From NCBI RefSeq assembly GCF_001650495.1, contig NZ_LWCS01000049.1, positions 1 through 36,819 on the forward strand: 36,819 bases of DNA, given 5' to 3'. Below the pieces are notes generated by a model. The model was not told where the DNA came from, searched no databases, and saw nothing but the letters and a program-made list of their open reading frames with translations. Below are positions 8,139 to 14,966 of this stretch, piece by piece (position 1 is the first letter of the stretch; each line of letters starts with the position of its first letter). The stretch is from Mycolicibacterium iranicum. GTDB taxonomy: Bacteria > Actinomycetota > Actinomycetes > Mycobacteriales > Mycobacteriaceae. Made by a program: the position numbers and the translations under genes.

Positions 8139-9700
8139 CAGACGTGTTCCCGCTCTTTGATGTCTTCGGCTTTGCCGCGGCGCTTCAGCGAAACCAGTTG
8201 CAGCGCAGCCTGGCTGGCGCGGCGGATGGGGGTTTTGATCACCGGGATCAGGAACAGGAACGCGATGAAGCAGAGAATGCCCACCGACGTGCCGCGCTCG
8301 ACGAAGACACCCAGGCTGCCACCGGAGATGACCATGGTCTGTCGTAGTGTCTCCTCCGCCAGCGGACCGAGCACGAGGGCGATCACCAGTGCCGCGGGGG
8401 AGAGTCCGTAGATCCGCATGAAGAACCCGAGGACGCCGCACACCAGCATGATCTGCACGTCGAGCAGACTGTTGTTCACGGCGAACGTGCCCAACACACA
8501 CAGCACGATGACGATGGGGCCGAGCACCCGGAACGGCACGCGGGCGATGCTCGCGAAGCCGGGGATGCAGAACACGTTGACCAGCAGCAACATGATGTTG
8601 CCCAGGAACATGCTGGCGATCAGGCCCCACGCGAACTCCGGATTCTGCTCCATCAGCAGCGGCCCCGGCTGCAATCCCCACATGAGGAAGCCGCCGAGCA
8701 GCACCGCGGTCGCGCCACCGCCAGGGATTCCCAGTGTCAGTAGCGGGGCCAGGGCGCCGGAGGATGCCGCATTGTTCGCGGCCTCAGGACCGACCAGTCC
8801 GGCCATCGCGCCCTTGCCGAACTTCTCCGGTGTCTTCGACACCGACTTCTCGACGTTGTAGGCCATCAAGGAGGCGATCGTGGCGCCGGCGCCGGGGGTG
8901 ACGCCCACACCGAAGCCGAGGAACGAGCCGCGCAGGGCAGGACCCGTCGACTCACGGATGTCTTCCTTCGTCGGCCAGAAGTCGCGGCTGCGTGCCGAAA
9001 CGCCGAAGAAATCGAGCTTCTCCAAATGTCCACCGCGCCAGAGAGTGTGCAGAACCTCGCCGACGGCGAAGAGTCCGATGGCGACGGGGATGAAGTCGAT
9101 GCCGTTGATCAGATCAACCGAGCCGAAGGTGTAGCGCTGCTCGCCGCCGCCGATGTCGATGCCCACTGTTCCGATCGCGAATCCGATGAGCGCCGAGAGG
9201 GCGCCGAGGAGCTTGTTGCCCTTGAGGATCACGATGACGGTCAGCAAACCGGCCAGCACGATGAGGAAGTACTCCGGCGGTCCGAACGTCTTCGCGAAGT
9301 CGGCGATGGTGGGGGCCGCGAACGCCAGCAGCACGGCGCCGATGGTGCCTGCGACGAACGACGCGATGGCCGCCATCACCAGAGCCGGGCCCGCTCGGCC
9401 TTGTTTCGCCAGCGGATAGCCGTCGAAGGTGCTTGCGACCGTGGCAGATTCACCCGGCGTGTTGATCAGTACCGAGGTGATCGTTCCGCCGTACATCGAG
9501 CCGTAATACACGGCCGCGAGCATGACGATCGCGCCGGTGGGATCGAGCCCGAAGGTCAGCGGCAGCAGGATCGCGAGGCCGGCCGATGGGCCGACGCCGG
9601 GAATCACGCCGACTACCATGCCGATGAGGACACCGCCGGCGAGTAGAAGCAGGTTCTGCAGAGTGAGGATCGCGTAGATCCCCTCCAGTAACTGACTCAT
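8138..9700 (-). CDS. tctA: Tripartite tricarboxylate transporter, large permease subunit TctA
   Basis: The 520-residue protein has about twelve membrane segments and the characteristic TctA signatures near the N-terminus, GVIPGVGPSAGLAILLPLTF and YGSMYGGTITSVLINTPGES, plus a repeat-related segment later (VGVTPGAGATIAS). TctA forms the translocation channel of a secondary transporter energised by ion gradients, working with TctB and an extracytoplasmic solute-binding protein. Known substrates across the family are di- and tricarboxylates and aromatic acids. The ATG lies nine bases after tctB. The tail is positively charged and cytoplasmic (LKRRGKAEDIKE). Identification is strong from signatures and the adjacent tctB and tctC. 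Confidence 0.95.
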   Translation of the reverse strand: MSQLLEGIYAILTLQNLLLLAGGVLIGMVVGVIPGVGPSAGLAILLPLTFGLDPTGAIVMLAAVYYGSMYGGTITSVLINTPGESATVASTFDGYPLAKQGRAGPALVMAAIASFVAGTIGAVLLAFAAPTIADFAKTFGPPEYFLIVLAGLLTVIVILKGNKLLGALSALIGFAIGTVGIDIGGGEQRYTFGSVDLINGIDFIPVAIGLFAVGEVLHTLWRGGHLEKLDFFGVSARSRDFWPTKEDIRESTGPALRGSFLGFGVGVTPGAGATIASLMAYNVEKSVSKTPEKFGKGAMAGLVGPEAANNAASSGALAPLLTLGIPGGGATAVLLGGFLMWGLQPGPLLMEQNPEFAWGLIASMFLGNIMLLLVNVFCIPGFASIARVPFRVLGPIVIVLCVLGTFAVNNSLLDVQIMLVCGVLGFFMRIYGLSPAALVIALVLGPLAEETLRQTMVISGGSLGVFVERGTSVGILCFIAFLFLIPVIKTPIRRASQAALQLVSLKRRGKAEDIKEREHV

Positions 9701-9709
9701 GGCGTTTCC

Positions 9710-10291
9710 TCAGCCGATCGGCACGATGCCCTGCGGCAGGCCGACATTGAGTGCGGACTCGAACGCAAGGTAGAGGAGGACTGGTACGGCAATGGCGAGG
9801 ATCACCGCGCGCACGTGGTGCTCGCGGTCCAGGAACCACAGCGTCGCACCGAGAAACAGGATTCCGGACAGGGCTGCGCCCAGAAGTCCGAAGAGACCGA
9901 CGAACAGCGCTGCGGCGACCACGAATCCGGCCAGCGCCAACGGGTGACGGCCGAGATCGGGCTCGGCGGCCTCCTCTGCTGCTTCCGCGGCGTCAACGGG
10001 CGCGTCGATCGCCGGCCTCTGCAGCAATTCCCGGACCATCGCGAAGACCGTGATCGCCATCGCGAGGAACCCGAGCAGACGGGGGAAGTAACCAGGGCCT
10101 ACCCGACCGGCCACGGTGCGCCACTCCATGCCCATCGCCACCTCGGTATAGAGGGCGAATCCGAGCAGAATCAGCCCGAGGAACGCCAGCTTCGGCCAAT
10201 TCACCTGCCGTTTGGCTTTATCGGCGCCCGTCACAGTCACGCTCATGGCCGGCATCGGTTCGGAGGCTGCGGCATGCGGGACGGTCGTCAC
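9710..10291 (-). CDS. tctB: Tripartite tricarboxylate transporter, small membrane subunit TctB
   Basis: This 193-residue protein has four predicted membrane segments, including LAFLGLILLGFALYTEVAMG, LLGFLAMAITVFAM, and two near the C-terminus, with the conserved GRVGPGYFPRLLG motif of TctB. It is the small, poorly conserved subunit that pairs with TctA in the membrane. The chosen GTG start overlaps the tctC stop (GTGA), matching the coupling seen through this operon; ATG codons at 10255 and 10246 are alternatives that would remove a short hydrophilic leader. A charged alanine/glutamate-rich loop (about residues 95-110) separates the second and third membrane segments. Identification follows from topology, motif and neighbours. 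Confidence 0.9.
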   Translation of the reverse strand: MTTVPHAAASEPMPAMSVTVTGADKAKRQVNWPKLAFLGLILLGFALYTEVAMGMEWRTVAGRVGPGYFPRLLGFLAMAITVFAMVRELLQRPAIDAPVDAAEAAEEAAEPDLGRHPLALAGFVVAAALFVGLFGLLGAALSGILFLGATLWFLDREHHVRAVILAIAVPVLLYLAFESALNVGLPQGIVPIG

Positions 10292-11268
10292 AGCGCCCCC
10301 TGTTCCTTGAGTGTCTCCTCGAACTCGGTGGTGGTCTGCTCGAGGTACTTGGTGAAGTCCTCGCCCCACTTCAGGTCCTCGGTGAGATAGTTGTCGGCCA
10401 GATACGCCTGCCACTGGTCGCTTTTGACCACCTCTTGCATCGTCTTGATCCACCAGTCCGCGGCGTAGTCGGGAACATCGGGCGGCAGGATCAGCCCGCG
10501 TGGCATGGACGGCAGATCACTCATACCTTTCTCCGCCCCGGTGGGCACGTCTGGCAGCGCGTCCAGACGCTCCGGCCCGGTGAACAGCAGCGGCTGCATG
10601 TCGCCGGCTTCGATCTGGCCGAGGATGGAACCCGGGTTGGAGATCATCGCGTCCAGTGCCCCCGAGAGCAGTGAGGTCTGCACCTGGCCCTCCTCGTTGT
10701 AGGGCACGTACTCGATGTTGTAGCCGGCATGTTCGGCAATCAGGGATTGCAGGATGAAATCGACGTTCACGGTGCCGATCCCGCCGACGACGACGGTGCC
10801 CTTGTTCTTGGCGAAGGTCACCCAGTCCTCGTAGGTCTTGATGTCGCTGTCGCCGTTGACCAGCAGCAGTGCGTCGTCGGTGGCGAGCAGCCCCACATGG
10901 GTGAAGTCCTTGTAGGTCCATCCCGGGTCGGCCTGCAGCGGGGTGGTCAGGAACGAACCCGAGGTGGTGGAGACGTTGTAGGGATTGCCTCGCTGCGAGA
11001 GCAGATAGCCCCATCCGGTGGCACCGCTGCCACCCTCCCGGTTCTCGACGGCGATGTCGCTGGGGTACAGGCCGTCCTCCTGGATGATCTGCACGAGCTT
11101 GCGGGCCATCAGGTCGTTGCCGCCGCCGGGGCCGAAGGCCACCGTCCAATCGAGGGTCTCCGACGGATAATCCTCGGCCGAACCGGTGTTGGCCGTGCCT
11201 CCGCTGCACGCGGGAACGACGAGCGCCACAGCGGAGAACGCCGCTGCCAGTGCGATTCTCAGTCGCAT
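10288..11268 (-). CDS. tctC: Tripartite tricarboxylate transporter solute-binding lipoprotein TctC (Bug family)
   Basis: The 326-residue protein is the extracytoplasmic receptor of the TTT transporter. It begins with a lipoprotein signal peptide whose lipobox is VVPAC, with the lipidated cysteine at residue 21, so it should be anchored to the outer face of the membrane. The mature domain is a two-lobe periplasmic-binding fold with features of Bug proteins: WTVAFGPGGGNDLMARKL, GGSGATGWGYLLS, and VGGIGTVNVD. Ligand cannot be read from the sequence; in this family carboxylates are bound through water-mediated contacts with a glycine-rich loop. GAGGAG lies six bases before the ATG, one of the strongest ribosome sites in the operon, fitting high demand for the receptor. 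Confidence 0.93.
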   Translation of the reverse strand: MRLRIALAAAFSAVALVVPACSGGTANTGSAEDYPSETLDWTVAFGPGGGNDLMARKLVQIIQEDGLYPSDIAVENREGGSGATGWGYLLSQRGNPYNVSTTSGSFLTTPLQADPGWTYKDFTHVGLLATDDALLLVNGDSDIKTYEDWVTFAKNKGTVVVGGIGTVNVDFILQSLIAEHAGYNIEYVPYNEEGQVQTSLLSGALDAMISNPGSILGQIEAGDMQPLLFTGPERLDALPDVPTGAEKGMSDLPSMPRGLILPPDVPDYAADWWIKTMQEVVKSDQWQAYLADNYLTEDLKWGEDFTKYLEQTTTEFEETLKEQGAL

Positions 11269-11306
11269 GATGATCTCCTCATTGAGTCAAGGTGTTGGTT
11301 TGATGT

Positions 11307-11759
11307 TCAGTTGTCAGCGTCGGGGCGGAACCACGAACCGTTGGCTGTGGCAACGAGACGTCCTGTGTCGTCGTGCATCCGGGATTCCAGCGCAACGATC
11401 CGCCTGCCGGGGTGGATGATTCGTCCGGTGGCCGTGACGTCGGAACGAACGGGACGGACAAACCGCATGTGCATCTCGATGGTCGAGCCGGCCGACAGGT
11501 ACCGGTTGCACGCGTGTCCCATGGAGATGTCGAGGACGGTGGACAGCACCCCGCCGTGCACTCCGCCGCCGGCGTTGCAGAGGTGCTGCGCAAAAGGCAG
11601 GTGCACCGTGCACGCCTGCTCGTCGTCCAGATACCCGATCGACAAGCCGAGGAAATGGATGAGGAAGTACTGACCGAACTTCGGCTCGGCCACCTCGGAG
11701 GCGTGCATGGCCGCGGCGACCGGGTCACCGCTGGTGCGTGGTTGATCAGTCGTCGTCAT
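11307..11759 (-). CDS. PaaI-type hotdog-fold thioesterase
   Basis: The 150-residue protein carries a single hotdog domain. The motif GGVHGGVLSTVLDISMGHA (about residues 67-85) matches the PaaI/4HBT active-site helix in which histidine-glycine-glycine positions the thioester and an acidic residue activates water. STIEMHMRFVRPV and GRRIVALESRMHD are the expected strands. It probably hydrolyses an acyl-CoA intermediate of the pathway or rescues stalled CoA esters. The N-terminal 35 residues are an extension without clear motif. The ATG overlaps the stop of the hydratase-family gene (ATGA). A 38-base gap to tctC is the largest in the operon. Confidence 0.85.
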   Translation of the reverse strand: MTTTDQPRTSGDPVAAAMHASEVAEPKFGQYFLIHFLGLSIGYLDDEQACTVHLPFAQHLCNAGGGVHGGVLSTVLDISMGHACNRYLSAGSTIEMHMRFVRPVRSDVTATGRIIHPGRRIVALESRMHDDTGRLVATANGSWFRPDADN

Positions 11760-12550
11760 GACCAGGTGAACCTCGGGGGACGCTTCTCCAGGAACGACCG
11801 CACGCCCTCGGCGTAGTCGTCGGTGTCGAACGACGAGTTCCGGATGTCGACGGTCACGTCGTCGTCGACGGTCTGTCCGCCCAGGACGAGGTCGACGATC
11901 CGTTTCGACGAGCGGACACTGAACTGTGCACGGGTGGTGACGAGGCGGGCGAACTCGTAGGTCTGCTTCTCCAGATCTTCGGCTGGGATCAGCTCGTCGA
12001 TCAGTCCGAGGCGCAGGGCGTCCTCGGCGTAGACGTGTTGGCCGGAGAACAGGATCCACTTGGCGCGCGAGGGGCCGACCACGTCGACGAGCCGCTTGGT
12101 GGACTCGAGGCTGTAGACCAGCCCGAGCTTGGCAGGCGTGATGCCGAAACGTGACCGCTCGTCGGCGAATCGGATGTCGCAGGCCAACGCGAGTCCGCAG
12201 CCTCCGCCGATGCAGTAGCCGTGCACCATGGCGATGGTCGGCTTGGTGCAGCCCTCGACGGCGTGCTCGGCCGCCGCCACATCCTCGTTGTAGGCCTTGG
12301 CCGACGCGCTGTTGCCGCGGATTTCCTCGAACTCGCTGATGTCGGCGCCGGAGGCGAAGCTGCGGGTACCGGCACCGCGCACCACGATCACCTTGACCGA
12401 GTGGTCGGCGTCGAGTTCTGCGAACACCTCGGGGATGCGGCGATACATGGTCAGTGCGATCGCATTGTGACTGTCGGGATTATGCACCTCGACCGTCGCG
12501 ATCTCCGGTGTCTCGGCGTCTCGCGAGACCCGGATCTCCTTACTGCTCAT
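11756..12550 (-). CDS. Enoyl-CoA hydratase/isomerase (crotonase) family protein lacking both canonical glutamates
   Basis: The 264-residue protein has the crotonase fold: SFASGADISEF forms the first oxyanion-hole element and HGYCIGGGCGLALACDIRF the second. In enoyl-CoA hydratase two glutamates act as acid and base; here the first is glycine (GGGCGLA instead of GGGCELA) and the second aligns with proline (FGITPAKLG instead of FGQPEILLG). The CoA-binding frame is intact, so an acyl-CoA is still the likely substrate, but simple hydration by the usual mechanism is doubtful. Decarboxylation, isomerisation, C-C cleavage, or hydration with other residues are open options. ATG overlaps the upstream CoA-transferase stop, implying the two act one after the other. 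Confidence 0.88.
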   Translation of the reverse strand: MSSKEIRVSRDAETPEIATVEVHNPDSHNAIALTMYRRIPEVFAELDADHSVKVIVVRGAGTRSFASGADISEFEEIRGNSASAKAYNEDVAAAEHAVEGCTKPTIAMVHGYCIGGGCGLALACDIRFADERSRFGITPAKLGLVYSLESTKRLVDVVGPSRAKWILFSGQHVYAEDALRLGLIDELIPAEDLEKQTYEFARLVTTRAQFSVRSSKRIVDLVLGGQTVDDDVTVDIRNSSFDTDDYAEGVRSFLEKRPPRFTWS

Positions 12551-13770
12551 GCTGTCTTGTCCTCCTGCATCTCGGGGTGGGCGTCATAGAGGACGCCTTC
12601 GGCGAACAATTTGTCGAGCTCCTCGCGCTCGATGCCGAGCTCGGCGAGGACGTCGGCGGTGTGCTGGCCGAGCCACGGGGCGGGCGAGCGGACACTGAAT
12701 TCGAGGTCGGAGAAGCGCGTCGGCGGCGCAATGGTCTTCATCGGCCCGATGATCGGGTGCTCGAGATCCACGATCATCCCGCGCGCCTGCACGTGTGGAT
12801 CGTCGAGGGTCTCGTCGTAGGTCAGTACCGGACCTCCCGGCACACCGGCGGTATCCATCCGATCGACCCACGCGCTGGTCGGCAGCGTGGTGGTGATGGC
12901 CTCGATCTCCTCTTCGAGATCGTCGAGATGCGCCATCCGCGCCGGCAGATCGACGAAGCGCCTGTCGTCCGCCCAATCGGGACGCTTGAGGACGTCGTTG
13001 ATAAGTCGTAGCCAGAGCCGCTCGGTGTTCGCGCCGATGGTCACGTAACCGTCGGCCGTCCGGTAGGCCTGGTACGGCGCCGAACGACGGTGGCGGGTGC
13101 CCGTCTGTGCCGGGGTCTCACCGCTGCCGAAGTAGGCGCCCGACTCCCACACCGTCCACGCGAGTCCCGCGTCGACCAGTGAGATGTCGATGTACTGACC
13201 TTCGCCGGTCTGTCGGCGGTGCAGCTCGGCGGCGAGGATCGAGTAGATCGCGGTGGCGCCGGCGGCGATGTCGTTGATGGCGATACCGACCTTGGTGGGC
13301 TTGCCGTCGGGTTGGCCGGTCATCCGCAGGAACCCGCCGATGCCTTGGGCCATGATGTCGAAGCCGGGGCGATCGCGGTACGGGCCGGTCTGGCCGAAGC
13401 CGCTGATCGAGCAGTACAGGATGTCGTCGCGCACGCTGCGCAGCGACTCGTAGTCGATGCCGAGGCGCTTGGCGACGCCCGGCCGGAAGTTCTCGATCAC
13501 CAGATCGGCATTGGCGGCCAGCTCCACGAAGAGCTCGCGGCCGCGGTCGGCCTTCAGGTCGACCGCGACGGACCGCTTGCTCCGGTTCGGCATCGCGAAG
13601 GGGTAGCTCTCGCCGTTGACCTTCGGTGCCATGCGCCGCGAATCGTCGCCGGTGCCGGGCTGCTCGATCTTGATGACATCGGCGCCGAGCTCGGCCAGCA
13701 CCATCGTGCAGTACGGACCCGACAAGAATCTCGTCAGGTCCAGGACCCGAAATCCGCTGAGTGGTCTCAT
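12547..13770 (-). CDS. CaiB/BaiF (family III) CoA transferase
   Basis: This 407-residue protein is the first gene of the minus-strand operon. The family III hallmarks are present: FRVLDLTRFLSGPYCTMVLA at the N-terminus, IKIEQPGTGDDSR, NRSKRSVAVDLK, VIENFRPGVAKRLG, FDIMAQGIGGFL, and the catalytic aspartate in DISLVDAGLAW near residue 194. It probably activates an imported dicarboxylic acid by transferring CoA from an internal donor such as succinyl-CoA, after which the crotonase-family protein acts on the CoA ester; this order is inferred from gene order. Its first codon lies only seven bases from a palindrome that overlaps the promoter. Compared with the second family member in the operon, this one keeps the active residue. 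Confidence 0.92.
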   Translation of the reverse strand: MRPLSGFRVLDLTRFLSGPYCTMVLAELGADVIKIEQPGTGDDSRRMAPKVNGESYPFAMPNRSKRSVAVDLKADRGRELFVELAANADLVIENFRPGVAKRLGIDYESLRSVRDDILYCSISGFGQTGPYRDRPGFDIMAQGIGGFLRMTGQPDGKPTKVGIAINDIAAGATAIYSILAAELHRRQTGEGQYIDISLVDAGLAWTVWESGAYFGSGETPAQTGTRHRRSAPYQAYRTADGYVTIGANTERLWLRLINDVLKRPDWADDRRFVDLPARMAHLDDLEEEIEAITTTLPTSAWVDRMDTAGVPGGPVLTYDETLDDPHVQARGMIVDLEHPIIGPMKTIAPPTRFSDLEFSVRSPAPWLGQHTADVLAELGIEREELDKLFAEGVLYDAHPEMQEDKTA

Positions 13771-13776
13771 TCAGCC

Positions 13777-13814
13777 TTCCCGCATAGTGGAATATGTTTT
13801 ACGCTATGCGGAAA
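13777..13814. promoter_or_regulatory. Inverted-repeat operator, probable IclR-type regulator site
   Basis: Arms TTCCCGCATAG (13777-13787) and CTATGCGGAAA (13804-13814) are complementary at ten of eleven positions with a 16-base spacer. The palindrome sits between the divergent regulator and the catabolic operon, immediately upstream of the operon's first ATG and covering the predicted -10 edge and transcription start of the minus-strand promoter. That position suits repression relieved by a pathway ligand. Binding by the neighbouring IclR protein is inferred from position. Confidence 0.6.
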
Positions 13815-13843
13815 GCGTAGGTCGGTGATCGGAGTCACGTCAA
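13814..13843 (-). promoter_or_regulatory. Probable promoter of the twelve-gene catabolic operon
   Basis: Reading the minus strand, TTGACG (13843-13838) is followed after 18 bases by TACGCT (13819-13814), a good match to mycobacterial housekeeping promoters (TTGAC and TANNNT). Transcription would start near 13807, inside the palindrome, about 37 bases upstream of the first codon. Confidence 0.55.
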
Positions 13844-13913
13844 GAGTTGGTTGCGATGTGCATCACGGTGTCGGCAGCGATCGGTCCTTGGGGCCAGACG
13901 GGAGCAAGGGAAG

Positions 13914-14762
13914 ATGTTGACCGTGGATTTCAGCGGAGATGCAGACTCGGAACGGACGGCGCGGCGCGGCGGCGTGCAGTCGATCGACCGCGCCGTCGCG
14001 ATCCTGCGGTGCTTCGATGGGCGCAGGCCGGAACTCGGCATCAGCGAAATCTCGCGCTCGACGGGGCTTTCGACGAGCACCGTTCACCGGTTGCTGAACG
14101 CGATGCAGGAGAACCACCTCGTCAGGCAGACCGGTACGAAGCGCTACGGGCTCGGGCCGCTGCTGATGCAACTGGCCAACTCGGGCGCGATGCCGCGGGG
14201 GTTGCGGGAGGCCGCGCTGCCGTTCATGACCGAGTTGCGCGACGAGTTCGACGAGACGATCGGTCTGCACGAACTGCTGGGAACGGGGCAGCGCATCGTG
14301 GCCGCCCAGGTGGAGAGCCATCAGGAACTGCGGCGCACCTACACCGACATCGGGGTGCCGATCCGGCTCGCCTACGGGGGCCCAGGCAAGGCGATCCTGT
14401 GCGCCCTGCCCGAAGTCGAACGCGCGCAACACCTTTCTGAGCCCATCGCGGCGCTTACCGCGAGTACTACTGTCGACCCCGTCGCCGTGACGCGAGAGCT
14501 CGAGGAGGCGCGCCTGCGTGGCTACGCCGCCTCGAACGGTCAACGTACCGTGGGGATCTGGGCCGTCGCAGCTCCCGTGTTCGACCACACGCAACGGGTC
14601 GTCGGCGCCATCGGCGCATCGGTTCCCGCGGTGCGGATGACGCCGGAGCGGCAGGTCGAAATCGGCACGAGGGTGCGCGAGGTGGCCTGGCAGCTCTCAA
14701 CGGCGCTCGGCGCCGCGGCCGAGGGCGTGCACGCTCTCGTGCCCGACATCAGGCTCGGCTGA
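13914..14762 (+). CDS. IclR-family transcriptional regulator
   Basis: The 282-residue protein has an N-terminal winged helix-turn-helix (about residues 18-75; SIDRAVAILRCFDG, then ISEISRSTGLSTSTVHRLLNAM as the recognition region) and a C-terminal IclR effector-binding GAF-like domain (about 90-275, with ETIGLHELLG, GVPIRLAYGGPGKAILCA, and GIWAVAAPVFDH). IclR proteins bind small organic acids and control adjacent catabolic genes. It is divergent from the operon, with the palindrome between them, so it is the likely local regulator. An open frame extends to an ATG at 13851, but GGAG lies nine bases before ATG 13914 and family alignment favours the shorter form; TTG at 13917 is also possible. 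Confidence 0.92.
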   Translation: MLTVDFSGDADSERTARRGGVQSIDRAVAILRCFDGRRPELGISEISRSTGLSTSTVHRLLNAMQENHLVRQTGTKRYGLGPLLMQLANSGAMPRGLREAALPFMTELRDEFDETIGLHELLGTGQRIVAAQVESHQELRRTYTDIGVPIRLAYGGPGKAILCALPEVERAQHLSEPIAALTASTTVDPVAVTRELEEARLRGYAASNGQRTVGIWAVAAPVFDHTQRVVGAIGASVPAVRMTPERQVEIGTRVREVAWQLSTALGAAAEGVHALVPDIRLG

Positions 14763-14875
14763 CGCCAGGACCTTCGGTCAATGCCGTAGCCGCCGGAAAA
14801 GCAGGACCGGCCGAGGCCATCTTGAGGTGCTCGAAGACTCTCTCTTTGACAGGATCGCCGCGATCCCGGCGAAAA

Positions 14876-14910
14876 TCCAGATCGGGGCAGGTGTCGGCAC
14901 TCGATCTGGA
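14876..14910. repeat. Inverted repeat upstream of the argC promoter -10
   Basis: TCCAGATCG (14876-14884) and CGATCTGGA (14902-14910) are perfect nine-base inverted arms separated by 17 bases. The repeat ends seven bases before TATAAT, so it spans the -35 region of the predicted arginine promoter. No T-run follows, so it is not an intrinsic terminator. It could be an operator for an unknown regulator or a stem at the end of the IclR transcript. Confidence 0.5.
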
Positions 14911-14917
14911 GTAGGCC

Positions 14918-14923
14918 TATAAT
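14918..14923 (+). promoter_or_regulatory. arg operon promoter: Probable -10 element of the arginine operon promoter
   Basis: TATAAT, a perfect -10 hexamer unusual in this GC-rich DNA, lies 40 bases before the argC start. The -35 region is weak (TCGGCA at 14894-14899, 18-base spacing). Transcription would begin near 14930, at the first of the TGCAT repeats, so a bound ArgR would block initiation. Confidence 0.55.
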
Positions 14924-14927
14924 CGGT

Positions 14928-14966
14928 TTGCATAGTCCTGCATAACCATGCATGATCGCTGCATGA
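14928..14966. promoter_or_regulatory. Tandem ARG boxes (ArgR operator)
   Basis: Four copies of TGCAT begin at 14929, 14939, 14949 and 14960, that is, at 10, 10 and 11 base spacing, so they face one side of the helix. TGCATAACCATGCA (14939-14952) is an inverted repeat (TGCAT/ATGCA). This is the arrangement expected for two adjacent ARG boxes bound by an ArgR hexamer, with ArgR encoded in this same operon. The last copy overlaps the argC start codon. Assignment follows known ArgR biology plus position; affinity is not known. Confidence 0.7.

Noticed and set aside
8139..8681. Upstream extension of the AbrB-like gene that would make a normal full-length protein
   Set aside because: The extra part lies inside tctA in another frame and is not hydrophobic, so the protein is truly half-size rather than misread.
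14853..14865. GATCG-CCG-CGATC hairpin as terminator of the IclR gene
   Set aside because: Short stem with three-base loop and no following T-run; GATC-rich palindromes occur by chance in this DNA.
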